In this document: positions 53,709-62,111 of the stretch, piece after piece
Layout of the letters: the number at the start of each line of letters is the position of its first letter
Numbering within the stretch: the first letter of the stretch is position 1
From: AP-15 sp963755435
GTDB lineage: Bacteria > Pseudomonadota > Alphaproteobacteria > ATCC43930 > CGMCC-115725
Direction: 5' to 3'
DNA length: 64,000 bases
NCBI GenBank assembly: GCA_963755435.1
Contig: CAVWJX010000005.1
Span: 124,001-188,000, forward strand
Notes under the pieces: model-generated
The model's database searches: none
The model's input: only the letters and a program-made list of their open reading frames with translations
What the model was told of the DNA's origin: nothing
Translations under genes and position numbers: made by a program

Positions 53709-54899
53709 CTACCCCCTCGGCAGCCCCAGCACGCGCTCGCCGATGATGTTGCGCTGAATCTCGCTGGTGCCGCCGGCGATCGTGTATTGGCGGGCGCCGA
53801 GCACCCGGTGGTGCCAGCGCTGGGCGTCGGGCACCGCCTCGGTCGGGGCATCGACCGTCGCATAGGGGCCGAGCAGGGTCGAGGCGAAATCGGCGATCCG
53901 CAACGCCAGTTCCGAGCCAAACAATTTGAGGATCGAGCCTTCGGGCCCGGGCGGCTCGCCGCGCAGCCGGCGGGTCAGCCCGCGCAGCCGCGTCACCTGC
54001 AAGGCTTTGACGTCGATCGCCAGCTGGGCTAGCTGCTGGCGGATATGGCTGTCGTTCCAGGCCGGCTCCTGGCGGCTCGGGAATTGCCGGGCGAGTTCGC
54101 CGAGCCGGGCGATCTGGGCGGCGTGGTCGCGCCCGCCCGCACCGCTGCGCTCGAACATCAAGGTGGTGATCGCAACCCTCCAGCCCTCGTTGAGCGCGCC
54201 GACCAGATTTTCCTTCGGCACCGCGACATCCTCGAAGAAGACTTCGTTGAAGTGCCGATGGCCGTTGAGCAGCACCAGCGGGCGCACGGTGATGCCGGGC
54301 GTCTTCATGTCGACCAGCAGATAGCTGATGCCGTGATGCTTGGGCGCTTGCGGGTCGGTGCGCACCAGCAGGAAGCACCAATCGGCGAAATGCGCGCCCG
54401 AAGTCCACACCTTCTGGCCGTTGACCAGGAAATGGTCGCCCCGGTCGACGGCGCGGGTGCTGAGGCTCGCCAGATCGCCGCCGGCGCCGGGTTCGGAGAA
54501 GCCCTGGCACCAGCGCTCCTCGCCGGCGAGGATGCGCGGCAGATGGCGCTTCTTCTGCGCCTCGGTGCCGCATTGGATCAGGGTCGGGCCGAGCAGGTTG
54601 ATGGCGCTCGCACCCGGCAGGATCGGCGCGCGGGCGCGGAAATACTCCTCGTCGAAGATCACCTGCTGCATGAATTCGGCGCCGCGCCCGCCATATTCCT
54701 TCGGCCACGAGATGCCGACCCAGCCGGCGGCGTGCATCCGTTTTTGCCAGGCGACGCGCTTTTCGAGAGTTTCGCGGTCGGGGGCGACGCGCTGGTCGGC
54801 GGCGTCGTCGACCTTGATGTCCTCGGGGAGATTGGCTTCGAGCCAATGGCGAAATTCGGCGCGAAAGGCGGCGTGCTCCGGACTGTCAGCAAAATCCAT
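53709..54899 (-). CDS. Acyl-CoA dehydrogenase (second subunit/paralogue)
   Basis: A 396-residue acyl-CoA dehydrogenase. Typical segments: GFSEPGAGGDLASLSTRAVD, HFLVNGQKVWTSGAHFADWC, LVGALNEGWRVAITTLMFER and the C-terminal YTIAGGTSEIQRNIIGERVL, the last being the classic ACAD signature with the FAD-contacting segment. It starts ATG 54899. The following gene is another dehydrogenase four bases away, suggesting a heteromeric pair or successive steps in the degradation of an acyl chain. Confidence 0.9.
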   Translation of the reverse strand: MDFADSPEHAAFRAEFRHWLEANLPEDIKVDDAADQRVAPDRETLEKRVAWQKRMHAAGWVGISWPKEYGGRGAEFMQQVIFDEEYFRARAPILPGASAINLLGPTLIQCGTEAQKKRHLPRILAGEERWCQGFSEPGAGGDLASLSTRAVDRGDHFLVNGQKVWTSGAHFADWCFLLVRTDPQAPKHHGISYLLVDMKTPGITVRPLVLLNGHRHFNEVFFEDVAVPKENLVGALNEGWRVAITTLMFERSGAGGRDHAAQIARLGELARQFPSRQEPAWNDSHIRQQLAQLAIDVKALQVTRLRGLTRRLRGEPPGPEGSILKLFGSELALRIADFASTLLGPYATVDAPTEAVPDAQRWHHRVLGARQYTIAGGTSEIQRNIIGERVLGLPRG

Positions 54900-54955
54900 C
54901 GTCGCTCCCTCCGCTGGCGCAATCTCGGAAAACCATTCATTTCAGCGCATTACAG

Positions 54956-54971
54956 ACGATCTGATGATCGT
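54956..54971. promoter_or_regulatory. Inverted repeat upstream of acyl-CoA dehydrogenase operon
   Basis: ACGATC and GATCGT, with a four-base TGAT spacer, form a 6-4-6 palindrome in the spacer between the minus-strand dehydrogenase operon and the divergent BNR-repeat gene. Such spacing suits a dimeric regulator (TetR or GntR type), but short palindromes also arise by chance. Confidence 0.35.
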
Positions 54972-55110
54972 TGGCAGGCGGTCCGGTAGCAAGAAGAAAA
55001 CGCGGGCTTCGGGGTCCGAGCCGGCGATGCCGGACCAGCCGCGAAAGCTTTGCCGGCGGCGGCGGCGGCGGCGTATGATCGCCGACCGAATTTAGCGGAG
55101 GGAGGAGATC

Positions 55111-56160
55111 ATGGCGGCGACACATGTTTACGCCGGCGCGGCGCGGTCGATGGGCGGCACCTTGGGCGGCGTGTTCCGCCAGACCGCCGGCGAGGAGGGA
55201 TGGCAGCACCTGACCAATGGTCTGCCGGAAGGGGCCGAGGTCCACGCGATCACGGTCCACCCGGAACATCCCGACACCGTCTATATCGGCACTACCAAGG
55301 GCACCTTTCGCAGCACTGATCGCGGGGCGCGCTGGGAGCGGTTGGCGCTCCCCGATGCCGAGGCCGACATCTGGTCGATCTGCATCCACCCGAAGAACCC
55401 GCGGATCATCTATGCCGGCGCCACCCCGCCCGGCGTCTACCGCAGCGAGGATGGCGGCGACAGCTGGCGCAAGATGGCCGATCCCGGTCTGCCCAACCGG
55501 GTCATCATGCAGTTCGCCTGCCGGGTGATGCGGCTCGATGTCGACCCGAATTCGCCCGGCGACGTCTATGCGACGCTCGAAGCCAATGGCGCGATGCGCA
55601 GCCGCAACGGCGGCGAGAGCTGGGAAGACTGCACTGCCGACCTGATCCGCTTTTGCGAGCAGCCGAAATATCGCAGCCGGATCGGCAGCCAGACCGAGAT
55701 CGAGGGCATGCTCGACGGCCATGCGCTGGCCTGCAGCGCCGCCGCCCCCGGCAGCGTGTTCCTGGCCAACCGCATGGGCCTGTTCCGCAGCAACGACAAG
55801 GGCCAGACCTGGCAGGACATGGAGATCGGCCGGTTCTCGCCGCTGACCTATGGCCGCGACATCCGGGTCTCGCCGCAGGACCCCAAAGTCATGTACGCCT
55901 GCCTCAGCCCGGCCGCGCGCAGCACCGACGGCGCGATCTATAAGAGCGACGATGTCGGCCATAGCTGGAAGCGCTTCGATCACGGGATCAAGGCCGAAGC
56001 GACGATGATGGGGGTCGCGGTGCATCCGCAGGACCCCAATCAGATCTTCGGCGTCTCGCGCTTCGGCCAGGTGTTCGGGACCCAGGATGGCGGAAAGAGC
56101 TGGCACGAGCATCGCCTGCCCGAGGGGGTGCGCGACGTCTACGCGGTCGCCTGCGGCTAG
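55111..56160 (+). CDS. BNR/sialidase-like beta-propeller repeat protein
   Basis: A 349-residue protein composed of repeated blades with Asp-box-like motifs: FRSTDRGARWERL, YRSEDGGDSWRKM, RSRNGGESWEDC, FRSNDKGQTWQDM, YKSDDVGHSWKRF, GTQDGGKSWHEH. Each matches S-x-D/N-x-G-x-x-W, the BNR signature of sialidases, VPS10 and plant-type photosystem assembly propellers. No signal peptide is seen, so it may be cytosolic. GGAGGGAGGAG precedes the ATG. Carbohydrate or protein ligand unknown; the beta-propeller alone does not show glycosidase activity. Confidence 0.82.
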   Translation: MAATHVYAGAARSMGGTLGGVFRQTAGEEGWQHLTNGLPEGAEVHAITVHPEHPDTVYIGTTKGTFRSTDRGARWERLALPDAEADIWSICIHPKNPRIIYAGATPPGVYRSEDGGDSWRKMADPGLPNRVIMQFACRVMRLDVDPNSPGDVYATLEANGAMRSRNGGESWEDCTADLIRFCEQPKYRSRIGSQTEIEGMLDGHALACSAAAPGSVFLANRMGLFRSNDKGQTWQDMEIGRFSPLTYGRDIRVSPQDPKVMYACLSPAARSTDGAIYKSDDVGHSWKRFDHGIKAEATMMGVAVHPQDPNQIFGVSRFGQVFGTQDGGKSWHEHRLPEGVRDVYAVACG

Positions 56161-56821
56161 GCCCGGCCCGGCAAGCAGCGATCTGCTCGACGCGGCACCG
56201 TTGTGCGACGATGTCGAGCAGCTCGCGGACGGTGCGGTCGTGCTGCGCCGGTTCGCGCGGTGCGAGGCGGCGGCACTGGTGGCGGCGGTCGAACAGATCG
56301 CCGCGGTGGCCCCATTCCGCCACATGGTGACGCCCGGCGGGTTTCGCATGTCGGTGGCGATGACCAGTTGCGGGCGGGCCGGCTGGGTGACCGACCGAAA
56401 GGGCTACCGTTACGCCGTGGCCGACCCGCTGAGCGAGAAGCCCTGGCCGCCGCTGCCGGAGGAGTTTCTGGCGCTGGCCGCGCGCGCCGCGCAGGCTGGC
56501 GGATATCAGGGTTTCGCGCCGGATTCCTGTCTGATCAACCGTTACGAGCCTGGCGCAAAGCTGTCATTGCACCGCGACGAGGATGAGCGCGACCTCGCCG
56601 CCCCGGTCGTGTCGGTCTCGCTCGGTCTGCCGGCGGTCTTTCTGTGGGGTGGGCCCGGCCGCAAGGATCCGACGCGGCGCATCCGGCTCGATAGCGGCGA
56701 CGTTGTGGTCTGGGGCGGGCCGGCGCGCCTGGCCTATCACGGCGTCGCCTCGCTCGCCGCGGCCGAAGATCCCTTGACCGGCCGCCGGCGGATCAATTTG
56801 ACCTTTCGGAAAGCGCTTTGA
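56087..56821 (+). CDS. alkB: Alpha-ketoglutarate-dependent DNA dealkylase AlkB
   Basis: The protein aligns by eye with E. coli AlkB along most of its length: GAVVLRRFARCEAAA, FRHMVTPGGFRMSVAMTSCG, GFAPDSCLINRYEPGAKLSL followed by HRDEDERDL (iron ligands His and Asp), LAYHGV (third His) and RRRINLTFR (2-oxoglutarate arginines). It repairs alkylated bases. The N-terminus is unclear: the family-like part begins near 56180, where there is no standard start in frame, TTG 56201 is too late for a full N-terminus, and ATG 56087 lies inside the BNR gene. I annotate the longest frame; the true start is uncertain. Confidence 0.85.
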   Translation: MAERAGTSIACPRGCATSTRSPAARPGPASSDLLDAAPLCDDVEQLADGAVVLRRFARCEAAALVAAVEQIAAVAPFRHMVTPGGFRMSVAMTSCGRAGWVTDRKGYRYAVADPLSEKPWPPLPEEFLALAARAAQAGGYQGFAPDSCLINRYEPGAKLSLHRDEDERDLAAPVVSVSLGLPAVFLWGGPGRKDPTRRIRLDSGDVVVWGGPARLAYHGVASLAAAEDPLTGRRRINLTFRKAL

Positions 56822-57917
56822 GGCGGGCGACGACGCTGCGCCCGGCCGGCTGCGAACCGGCTTCCCAGCGTTCTCCGACCGGCCGCGTCGCCGCCTCCTT
56901 GGGCAGATACTCGAAGATCGGGATCTCGGCTTCGATGCCCTTGATCCTCTCGAAACCGATCTGATGCAGCCGTGTCGAGGAGTCCGACAGCGCGCCGGCG
57001 ACATCTCCCGAAATGGCGCAAGCGACGCCATGCACCTTGGCCGCCTCCTCCATCCGCGAGGCGATGTTGATCGTGCTGCCGTAGATGCCGATCGACCGTT
57101 TGGTGTCGCCCTGCTCGCTGACCACGACGTCGCCGCCATGAACCCCGATGCGAAACGTCGGCGCCATTTCGAACTGCGACAGATAGCCTTCGCGTTCGCG
57201 TTCGACGGCGGCGAACACGGCATCGATCGCGCGCAATATTTTGTTGTTCCGGACCGCCTCGTCCCAATCCCAGATCGCGATCAGACCATCGCCTTTATAG
57301 AGATAGATTTCGCCGCCGAAATCGGTGATCGGCCTGGAGATATCGAACAGAAACTTGCCGACGAATGACTTGATTTGCAGCGCGCCGAGCGTCTCGGCGA
57401 GGCCCGTTGAATTGTTGATGTCGATAAAGACCAAGACCTTCTGCTCGACGACCGGGCGATGGTAGGTGCCGATCATCAAGTGAAACAAGGTTTCGATCCC
57501 GATAAAATGCACCGCGCGCATGACCACGATGCCGATCACCGCAAACAGGATGACGTCCGGAAGCACGAACGGCAGCCTGCGGTACGGGACCGGCGAGGGG
57601 TATAGGTCGTAGAGCAGCAAATGCGACAGGTTGACCGCGGCGACGAACAGGATCGCGACAACGGTCGTATAAATTAGGATCGAAAGCAGCGGGTGAATGC
57701 CGCGGAACCACCGCCCGCGCAGGCTCTGCACGTAGAATTGCTCGAACAGCCCGACCCCGGTGCCGACGAATATCGCGTTCAAAACGCCAAAGGCCAGAGG
57801 GCGGCCCTTGGCCAAGGTGGCCAACCCCGCCAGCAACGCGAAAATCGCCACCGCCAGCAGGATCGAGGTGAGCTTCCTGCGCGTCGAAATCGAAATGCGA
57901 GCGAATCCCAACTCCAT
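56793..57917 (-). CDS. Membrane-anchored class III adenylate/guanylate cyclase
   Basis: A 374-residue protein with five or so N-terminal membrane segments (about residues 17-38, 43-60, 78-100, 117-140) followed by a class III cyclase domain. Metal-binding aspartates are in VLVFIDINNSTGLAETLGAL and YLYKGDGLIAIW; the transition-state Asn and Arg in GIYGSTINIASRMEEAAK are conserved. The usual adenine-specifying lysine position before the second metal Asp is occupied differently (YLYKGD), as in several alphaproteobacterial cyclases, so the base used is unclear. The 3' end overlaps converging alkB by 29 bases. Confidence 0.85.
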   Translation of the reverse strand: MELGFARISISTRRKLTSILLAVAIFALLAGLATLAKGRPLAFGVLNAIFVGTGVGLFEQFYVQSLRGRWFRGIHPLLSILIYTTVVAILFVAAVNLSHLLLYDLYPSPVPYRRLPFVLPDVILFAVIGIVVMRAVHFIGIETLFHLMIGTYHRPVVEQKVLVFIDINNSTGLAETLGALQIKSFVGKFLFDISRPITDFGGEIYLYKGDGLIAIWDWDEAVRNNKILRAIDAVFAAVEREREGYLSQFEMAPTFRIGVHGGDVVVSEQGDTKRSIGIYGSTINIASRMEEAAKVHGVACAISGDVAGALSDSSTRLHQIGFERIKGIEAEIPIFEYLPKEAATRPVGERWEAGSQPAGRSVVARLKALSERSN

Positions 57918-58109
57918 GCTCGGGCTACCGCCGATGATCGCGCGACCAGATATGTCGCTTATAGTCCTTTGTTCAGGCCGTTACTCGATCTTTTCCATCG
58001 CAAATCGGGCGAATGAGCCAAGCCGCCGAGAGTGTGGACCGGGTGCTTGGCAAACCCCGCGCATCCAGGCTTGATGGCGGCAACGATTTGGCCTGAGCGG
58101 AGATCGGCG

Positions 58110-58991
58110 ATGCCGGCGCAATTGCCCGATGCGGGTGCGGTGTTTCTCGACCATGTCGCGCATTTCGTGCCGGCGATGGACCGGGCGGCCGAGGCGCTCG
58201 AAGCTTGCGGCTTTCGCCTGACCCCGTTTACCGCGCAGACCAACCGGATCGACGGCCAGGCGGTCGCCGCCGGCACCGGCAACCGCTGCGCCATGCTGCG
58301 CCGCGGCTACCTGGAGATCCTCGCCGCCACCGCCGACACCCCGCTGGCGCAGCAGCTCCACCAGCGCCTGGCCCGCCATGTCGGGCTACACCTTGCCGCC
58401 TTCAGCAGCGCCGACGCTGCGGCCGAGCACCGCCGGCTCGCGGCGGCCGGGTTCCCGGTGCTGCCGCTCGTCGACATGCGCCGCCCGGTCATGACCGAGA
58501 ATGGCGCGGCGCAGGCACGGTTTTCGATCGCCCGGATCGCGCCCGGCGCGATGGCCGAGGGACGCATGCAGTTTCTGACCCACCACACCGAGGATCTGGT
58601 GTGGCGCGAGCCCGATCTCGACCATCCGAACGGGGCTCGGGCGCTCGCGGCGGTGTGGATCGCCGCCGCCGATCCGGCCGAGCCGGCCGGGCGCTTCGCC
58701 CGCTTCACCGGCCGCTCGGCGCGACGCGACGGCGCCGTCACCACGATCGCGCTCGAGCGCGGCGCGCTGCACTTTGCCACCGCCGAATTTGTCGCCGCCG
58801 AGTTCGGCATCGCCCTCGGACCGCCGCTGCCATACCTCGCCGGCTACGAGATCGAGGTCGCGAGCGGCGCTCGGCTGCTGCGGTACCTCGACGCCGCCGG
58901 GCTCCGCTACCGCAGGCTGGCGAGCGGTGCGGCGGTGCCATTGCCGCCAGCGGCCGGCGGGACGATCCTGTTTCGCGCAGCGGCCGGCTGA
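58110..58991 (+). CDS. VOC-family glyoxalase-like protein
   Basis: A 293-residue protein starting MPAQLPDAGAVFLDHVAHFV from ATG 58110 (GGAG seven bases upstream). The first module begins with the DHVAHFVP metal-ligand motif, and ARHVGLHLAAFSSADAAAEH fits the second half of that glyoxalase_3-type domain. A second module covers the C-terminal half, with HHTEDLVWREPDLDHPNGAR. The role is unknown; it precedes an LLM oxidoreductase gene on the same strand by 129 bp. Confidence 0.75.
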   Translation: MPAQLPDAGAVFLDHVAHFVPAMDRAAEALEACGFRLTPFTAQTNRIDGQAVAAGTGNRCAMLRRGYLEILAATADTPLAQQLHQRLARHVGLHLAAFSSADAAAEHRRLAAAGFPVLPLVDMRRPVMTENGAAQARFSIARIAPGAMAEGRMQFLTHHTEDLVWREPDLDHPNGARALAAVWIAAADPAEPAGRFARFTGRSARRDGAVTTIALERGALHFATAEFVAAEFGIALGPPLPYLAGYEIEVASGARLLRYLDAAGLRYRRLASGAAVPLPPAAGGTILFRAAAG

Positions 58992-59120
58992 GCCTGGCGG
59001 AGCAACGTCGCCTTCGGCGTGGCAAATTCGACGCTCGGCGGCGGCCGCGCCAAGGCGCCGGCATGATCGGCCCGGCAAAGGAGGGTTCATAATGGCCAGA
59101 TTTCCCCGAGGTGAGCGGCG

Positions 59121-59945
59121 ATGAGGATCAGCGTCATGACCACGCTGCGCCCCGGGCCGCAATCGCGCGACCGAACCCTCGATCAGATCGTCGGCTATGC
59201 CCGCCGGGTCGAGGAGCGCGGCTTTCCCGGCATCTGGGTCACGGACTCGATGGGCCGCGGCCGGCCGACCCTCGATCCGCTCAGCGTGCTGGCGGCGCTG
59301 TCGGCGGCAACCCGGCGGGTCGAGCTCGGCACTTCGGTGCTGCAGGTGCCGCTGCGCCATCCGGTCGAGCTCGCGCGCTGCGCCCAGACGGTTCAGGCGT
59401 TGTCCGGCGGGCGGCTGCGGCTCGGCGTCGGCAGCGGCTCGACCAAGGCCGATTTCGACCTCGTCGATGCCAATTTCGGCGAGCGTTTCCGCACCCTGAT
59501 GCATTCGCTCGAAATCATGCGCCGGGTCTGGAAGGGCGAGCCGGTCAAGGGCGGCACCCTGTCGCCGTGGCCGGGTTGCGAGGGCGGGCCGCCGATCGTG
59601 CTCGGCGCCTGGCGCAACCGGCGCTGGATCACCTATGCCGCGACCGAATGCTACGGCTGGACCGCATCGGGCCATTACAGCAGTTGGGAAGATCTCGAAC
59701 GCGGCATGCGGATCTACCGCGAGGCCGGCGGCGGCAACGCGATCCTCGCCAATGTGGCGATCGATCTTGCCGAGCGGCCCGAGACCGGCAATCTCGGCGA
59801 GGTCGCCCAGGTCTCGTTGATCGGCCCGTCGGACGAGGTGCGCCGCCGGCTCAAGCGCATCGAGCAGATCGGCTTCGACGAGATCCTGGTGGTCTCGCCG
59901 GCCGCGGCCCTCGACGACATCGAACGGGTCCGCGATTTTCTCTAG
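59121..59945 (+). CDS. LLM class flavin/F420-dependent oxidoreductase
   Basis: A 274-residue luciferase-like barrel enzyme. Signatures include GYARRVEERGFPGIWVTDSM, VLQVPLRHPVELARCAQTVQ, GGRLRLGVGSGSTKADFDLV and the C-terminal IGFDEILVVSPAAALDDIER. It is closer to short F420-dependent members than to FMN monooxygenases. GAGGTGA precedes the ATG. Substrate unknown. Confidence 0.85.
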   Translation: MRISVMTTLRPGPQSRDRTLDQIVGYARRVEERGFPGIWVTDSMGRGRPTLDPLSVLAALSAATRRVELGTSVLQVPLRHPVELARCAQTVQALSGGRLRLGVGSGSTKADFDLVDANFGERFRTLMHSLEIMRRVWKGEPVKGGTLSPWPGCEGGPPIVLGAWRNRRWITYAATECYGWTASGHYSSWEDLERGMRIYREAGGGNAILANVAIDLAERPETGNLGEVAQVSLIGPSDEVRRRLKRIEQIGFDEILVVSPAAALDDIERVRDFL

Positions 59946-59962
59946 CCATGGTCGGGAACCGG

Positions 59963-60007
59963 GCGCCGCCGCTCAGGGCGCCGCCGCTCAGGGCACCACC
60001 GCTCAAA
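59963..60007. repeat. Three 15-bp tandem repeats at convergent gene ends
   Basis: The unit GCGCCGCCGCTCAGG occurs twice exactly (59963-59977, 59978-59992) and once degenerate (59993-60007). It lies just after the LLM oxidoreductase stop and touches the 3' end of the converging thioesterase gene. It is probably a simple slippage expansion. Confidence 0.85.
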
Positions 60008-60398
60008 GGATCAGTTGGGTCTGGGTAACCAGCGCCACCAGCCGGCCCTCTGGTGTGGTCACCCGGCTCTGCCAGATCATGGTCCGCCGGCCGCGGTGAA
60101 CCGGGGTCGCCTCGCCGACCACCTGGGTCCCGACCGGCGCCGGTGCGATGAAGCTGGTCTTGCTCTCGATCGTCGTGGTGGTCGCGCCCTCGGGCAGGTT
60201 GAGGATCGTACCGGCGGCGCCGAGGGTGTCGGCGAAAGCCATCACCGCGCCGCCGTGCAGCACCGCCGGGCGGGTGCAGAGGTCGGCGCGTGCCGTCATC
60301 CGGGCGACGATCCGATCAGCCGCGGCGCTGACGAACTCGATGCCGAGCAGCTTGGCGAAGGGGAGCATCTGCTCCCGGATACGGTCGAGCATGTCCAT
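60003..60398 (-). CDS. PaaI-type hotdog-fold thioesterase
   Basis: About 131 residues from ATG 60398, chosen because GAGG lies eight bases upstream; ATG 60449 would add 17 residues. The family core is PAVLHGGAVMAFADTLGAAG, with HGG as the catalytic-loop signature, followed by IESKTSFIAPAPVGTQVVGE. These enzymes hydrolyse aromatic or short acyl-CoA thioesters, for example phenylacetyl-CoA. It is convergent with the LLM gene. Confidence 0.85.
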   Translation of the reverse strand: MDMLDRIREQMLPFAKLLGIEFVSAAADRIVARMTARADLCTRPAVLHGGAVMAFADTLGAAGTILNLPEGATTTTIESKTSFIAPAPVGTQVVGEATPVHRGRRTMIWQSRVTTPEGRLVALVTQTQLIL

Positions 60399-60586
60399 TC
60401 GATCGGCCTCGGGCCGGATGCGGCCGCGCCCCGCGGCGGCGACGATCATGGTAATGCCATCATTGATCGGCTAGGCTGCAAAATTCTCGATGAGCCGCCG
60501 TTCCCGCCCGGCTTTCCCGATTGACCGATCCCGGCCGACGGGCGTCGCGAGCGAGCCGGCGGAGCTGCGGTTGGAGGGTGCGGCGC

Positions 60587-61990
60587 GTGGGTAGATTGTC
60601 GGTATTGGTTTTGACGACGGCTCTGCTGGCCCCGAGCGGGGTCGTGCTCGCCCAGGAACAACAGCAGCCGCAACCGCCGCCAGCGCAGCAGCAGAGCGAC
60701 AAGGACGCGGTTTACGAGCAGCTCAATCTGTTCGACGAAGCGTTTGAGCGCATCCGTCAGGACGCGGTCGACCCGGTCGCCGACAAGAAGCTGGTCGATG
60801 CCGCGATCAGCGGCATGTTGTCCGGCCTCGATCCGCACGCCGCCTACATCGATCCGGCCGATTATAAGGCCCTGAACGCGCCGGCTGAGGGCGACGAGGT
60901 CGGCATCGGTGTCGCCTTGGCGCTCGTCAAGGGTCAGCTCAAGGTGATCTCGCCGCGCGACGGCTCGCCGGCCGCCGCGGCCGGGATCGAGCCCGGCGAT
61001 CTGATCTTTTCGATCGGCAAGGAGCCGACCTACGAGATGACCCTGGCGCAAGCGCAGCGCATTCTGCGTGGTCCTCCCGGCAGCACGGTAAAGCTGGTGC
61101 TGCAGCGCGGCTCCGGCGGACCGCTCAAAATCAAGGTCAAGCGCCAGGCCGAACACTTGGAGACCGTCAGCGACCGGGTCGAGGATGGCGACCTCGGCTA
61201 TCTGCGCCTGGCCGGCTTCGACAATGCCACGCCGGCAGCGCTGAGCGCGGCGGTGCAGGATTTGCGGCGCCAGGCCGGCGGCAAGCTCGCCGGCCTCGTA
61301 CTCGACCTGCGCAACAATCCGGGCGGCAATTTCCAGGATGCCGTCGCCGCGGCCGCGGCATTTCTCGACAAGGGCGACATCGCTCTGCTCAAGGGCCGCA
61401 ATCCCGACAGCGTCAAGCACGTCACCGCCACGCCGGACGACCTGGTCAAGGGGCTGCCGATCGTGGTGCTGGTCAATGGCGGCACGGCGGCCGAGAGCGA
61501 ACTCGTGGCCGGCGCCTTGCAGGACAATCACCGCGCGATCCTGATCGGCACCAAGACCTATGGCCAAAGCAACGTCGAGACCATGATCCCGCTCGCCAGC
61601 GGCGGCGCGATCCGCTTGACCACGGCCCGGTTCACCACCCCCGACGGCCGCGAAATCGACGGCAAGGGCCTGAAGCCCGACCTGACCGTGACCCCGGTCA
61701 AGCTCGAAAAGCTCGCCCAGGGCGAGGAGATTCACGAAGTCGACCTGCCGGGAGCGCTGAAAAACCCGAACCAGCCGCTGCCGTCCGCCGCGCCCGCCAC
61801 CACCGGCGCAAAAGCCTCGCCCGCCAAGCCGGTCAAGCAGGTGCTGCCGCCCGGGGCGACGCCGACGCCGCACAAGACGACGCCCTCGGTGGCCACCAGC
61901 GAGATCGGCGGGGCGAACGATCTGCAATTGACCCAGGCGCTCGATATCCTGCGCGGCCTTGCGGTGCTCAATCGCGGCGTCTCGGGCTGA
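60587..61990 (+). CDS. S41-family C-terminal processing peptidase-like protein, lacking the usual catalytic lysine
   Basis: About 467 residues from GTG 60587 (GGAGGG eight bases upstream), beginning with a signal peptide GRLSVLVLTTALLAPSGVVL that is cut near LAQ. A PDZ domain follows (VGIGVALALVKGQLKVISPR, then GSPAAAAGIEPGDLIFSIGK) and then the S41 protease core VLDLRNNPGGNFQDAVAAAA. The nucleophile position is retained (Ser304 in NGGTAAESELVAGALQD), but the partner lysine of the FGKGxVQ motif, expected 23 residues later, is Gln327 (GTKTYGQSNVET). The C-terminal tail is Pro/Ala/Lys-rich. Periplasmic; substrate unknown. It may be catalytically altered or a pseudo-protease. Confidence 0.85.
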   Translation: MGRLSVLVLTTALLAPSGVVLAQEQQQPQPPPAQQQSDKDAVYEQLNLFDEAFERIRQDAVDPVADKKLVDAAISGMLSGLDPHAAYIDPADYKALNAPAEGDEVGIGVALALVKGQLKVISPRDGSPAAAAGIEPGDLIFSIGKEPTYEMTLAQAQRILRGPPGSTVKLVLQRGSGGPLKIKVKRQAEHLETVSDRVEDGDLGYLRLAGFDNATPAALSAAVQDLRRQAGGKLAGLVLDLRNNPGGNFQDAVAAAAAFLDKGDIALLKGRNPDSVKHVTATPDDLVKGLPIVVLVNGGTAAESELVAGALQDNHRAILIGTKTYGQSNVETMIPLASGGAIRLTTARFTTPDGREIDGKGLKPDLTVTPVKLEKLAQGEEIHEVDLPGALKNPNQPLPSAAPATTGAKASPAKPVKQVLPPGATPTPHKTTPSVATSEIGGANDLQLTQALDILRGLAVLNRGVSG

Positions 61991-62111
61991 AATTGCGGCG
62001 CTCCCGGTCGATCCGGCAGCGCGGCAGAGGCTTGTCGAGCGGCTCCAGGTTCGGCTTAATCATCGGCGCCCCAACCACAAGCGCGCCTCCGCCGCGCGAG
62101 GGAGAAGCCCG

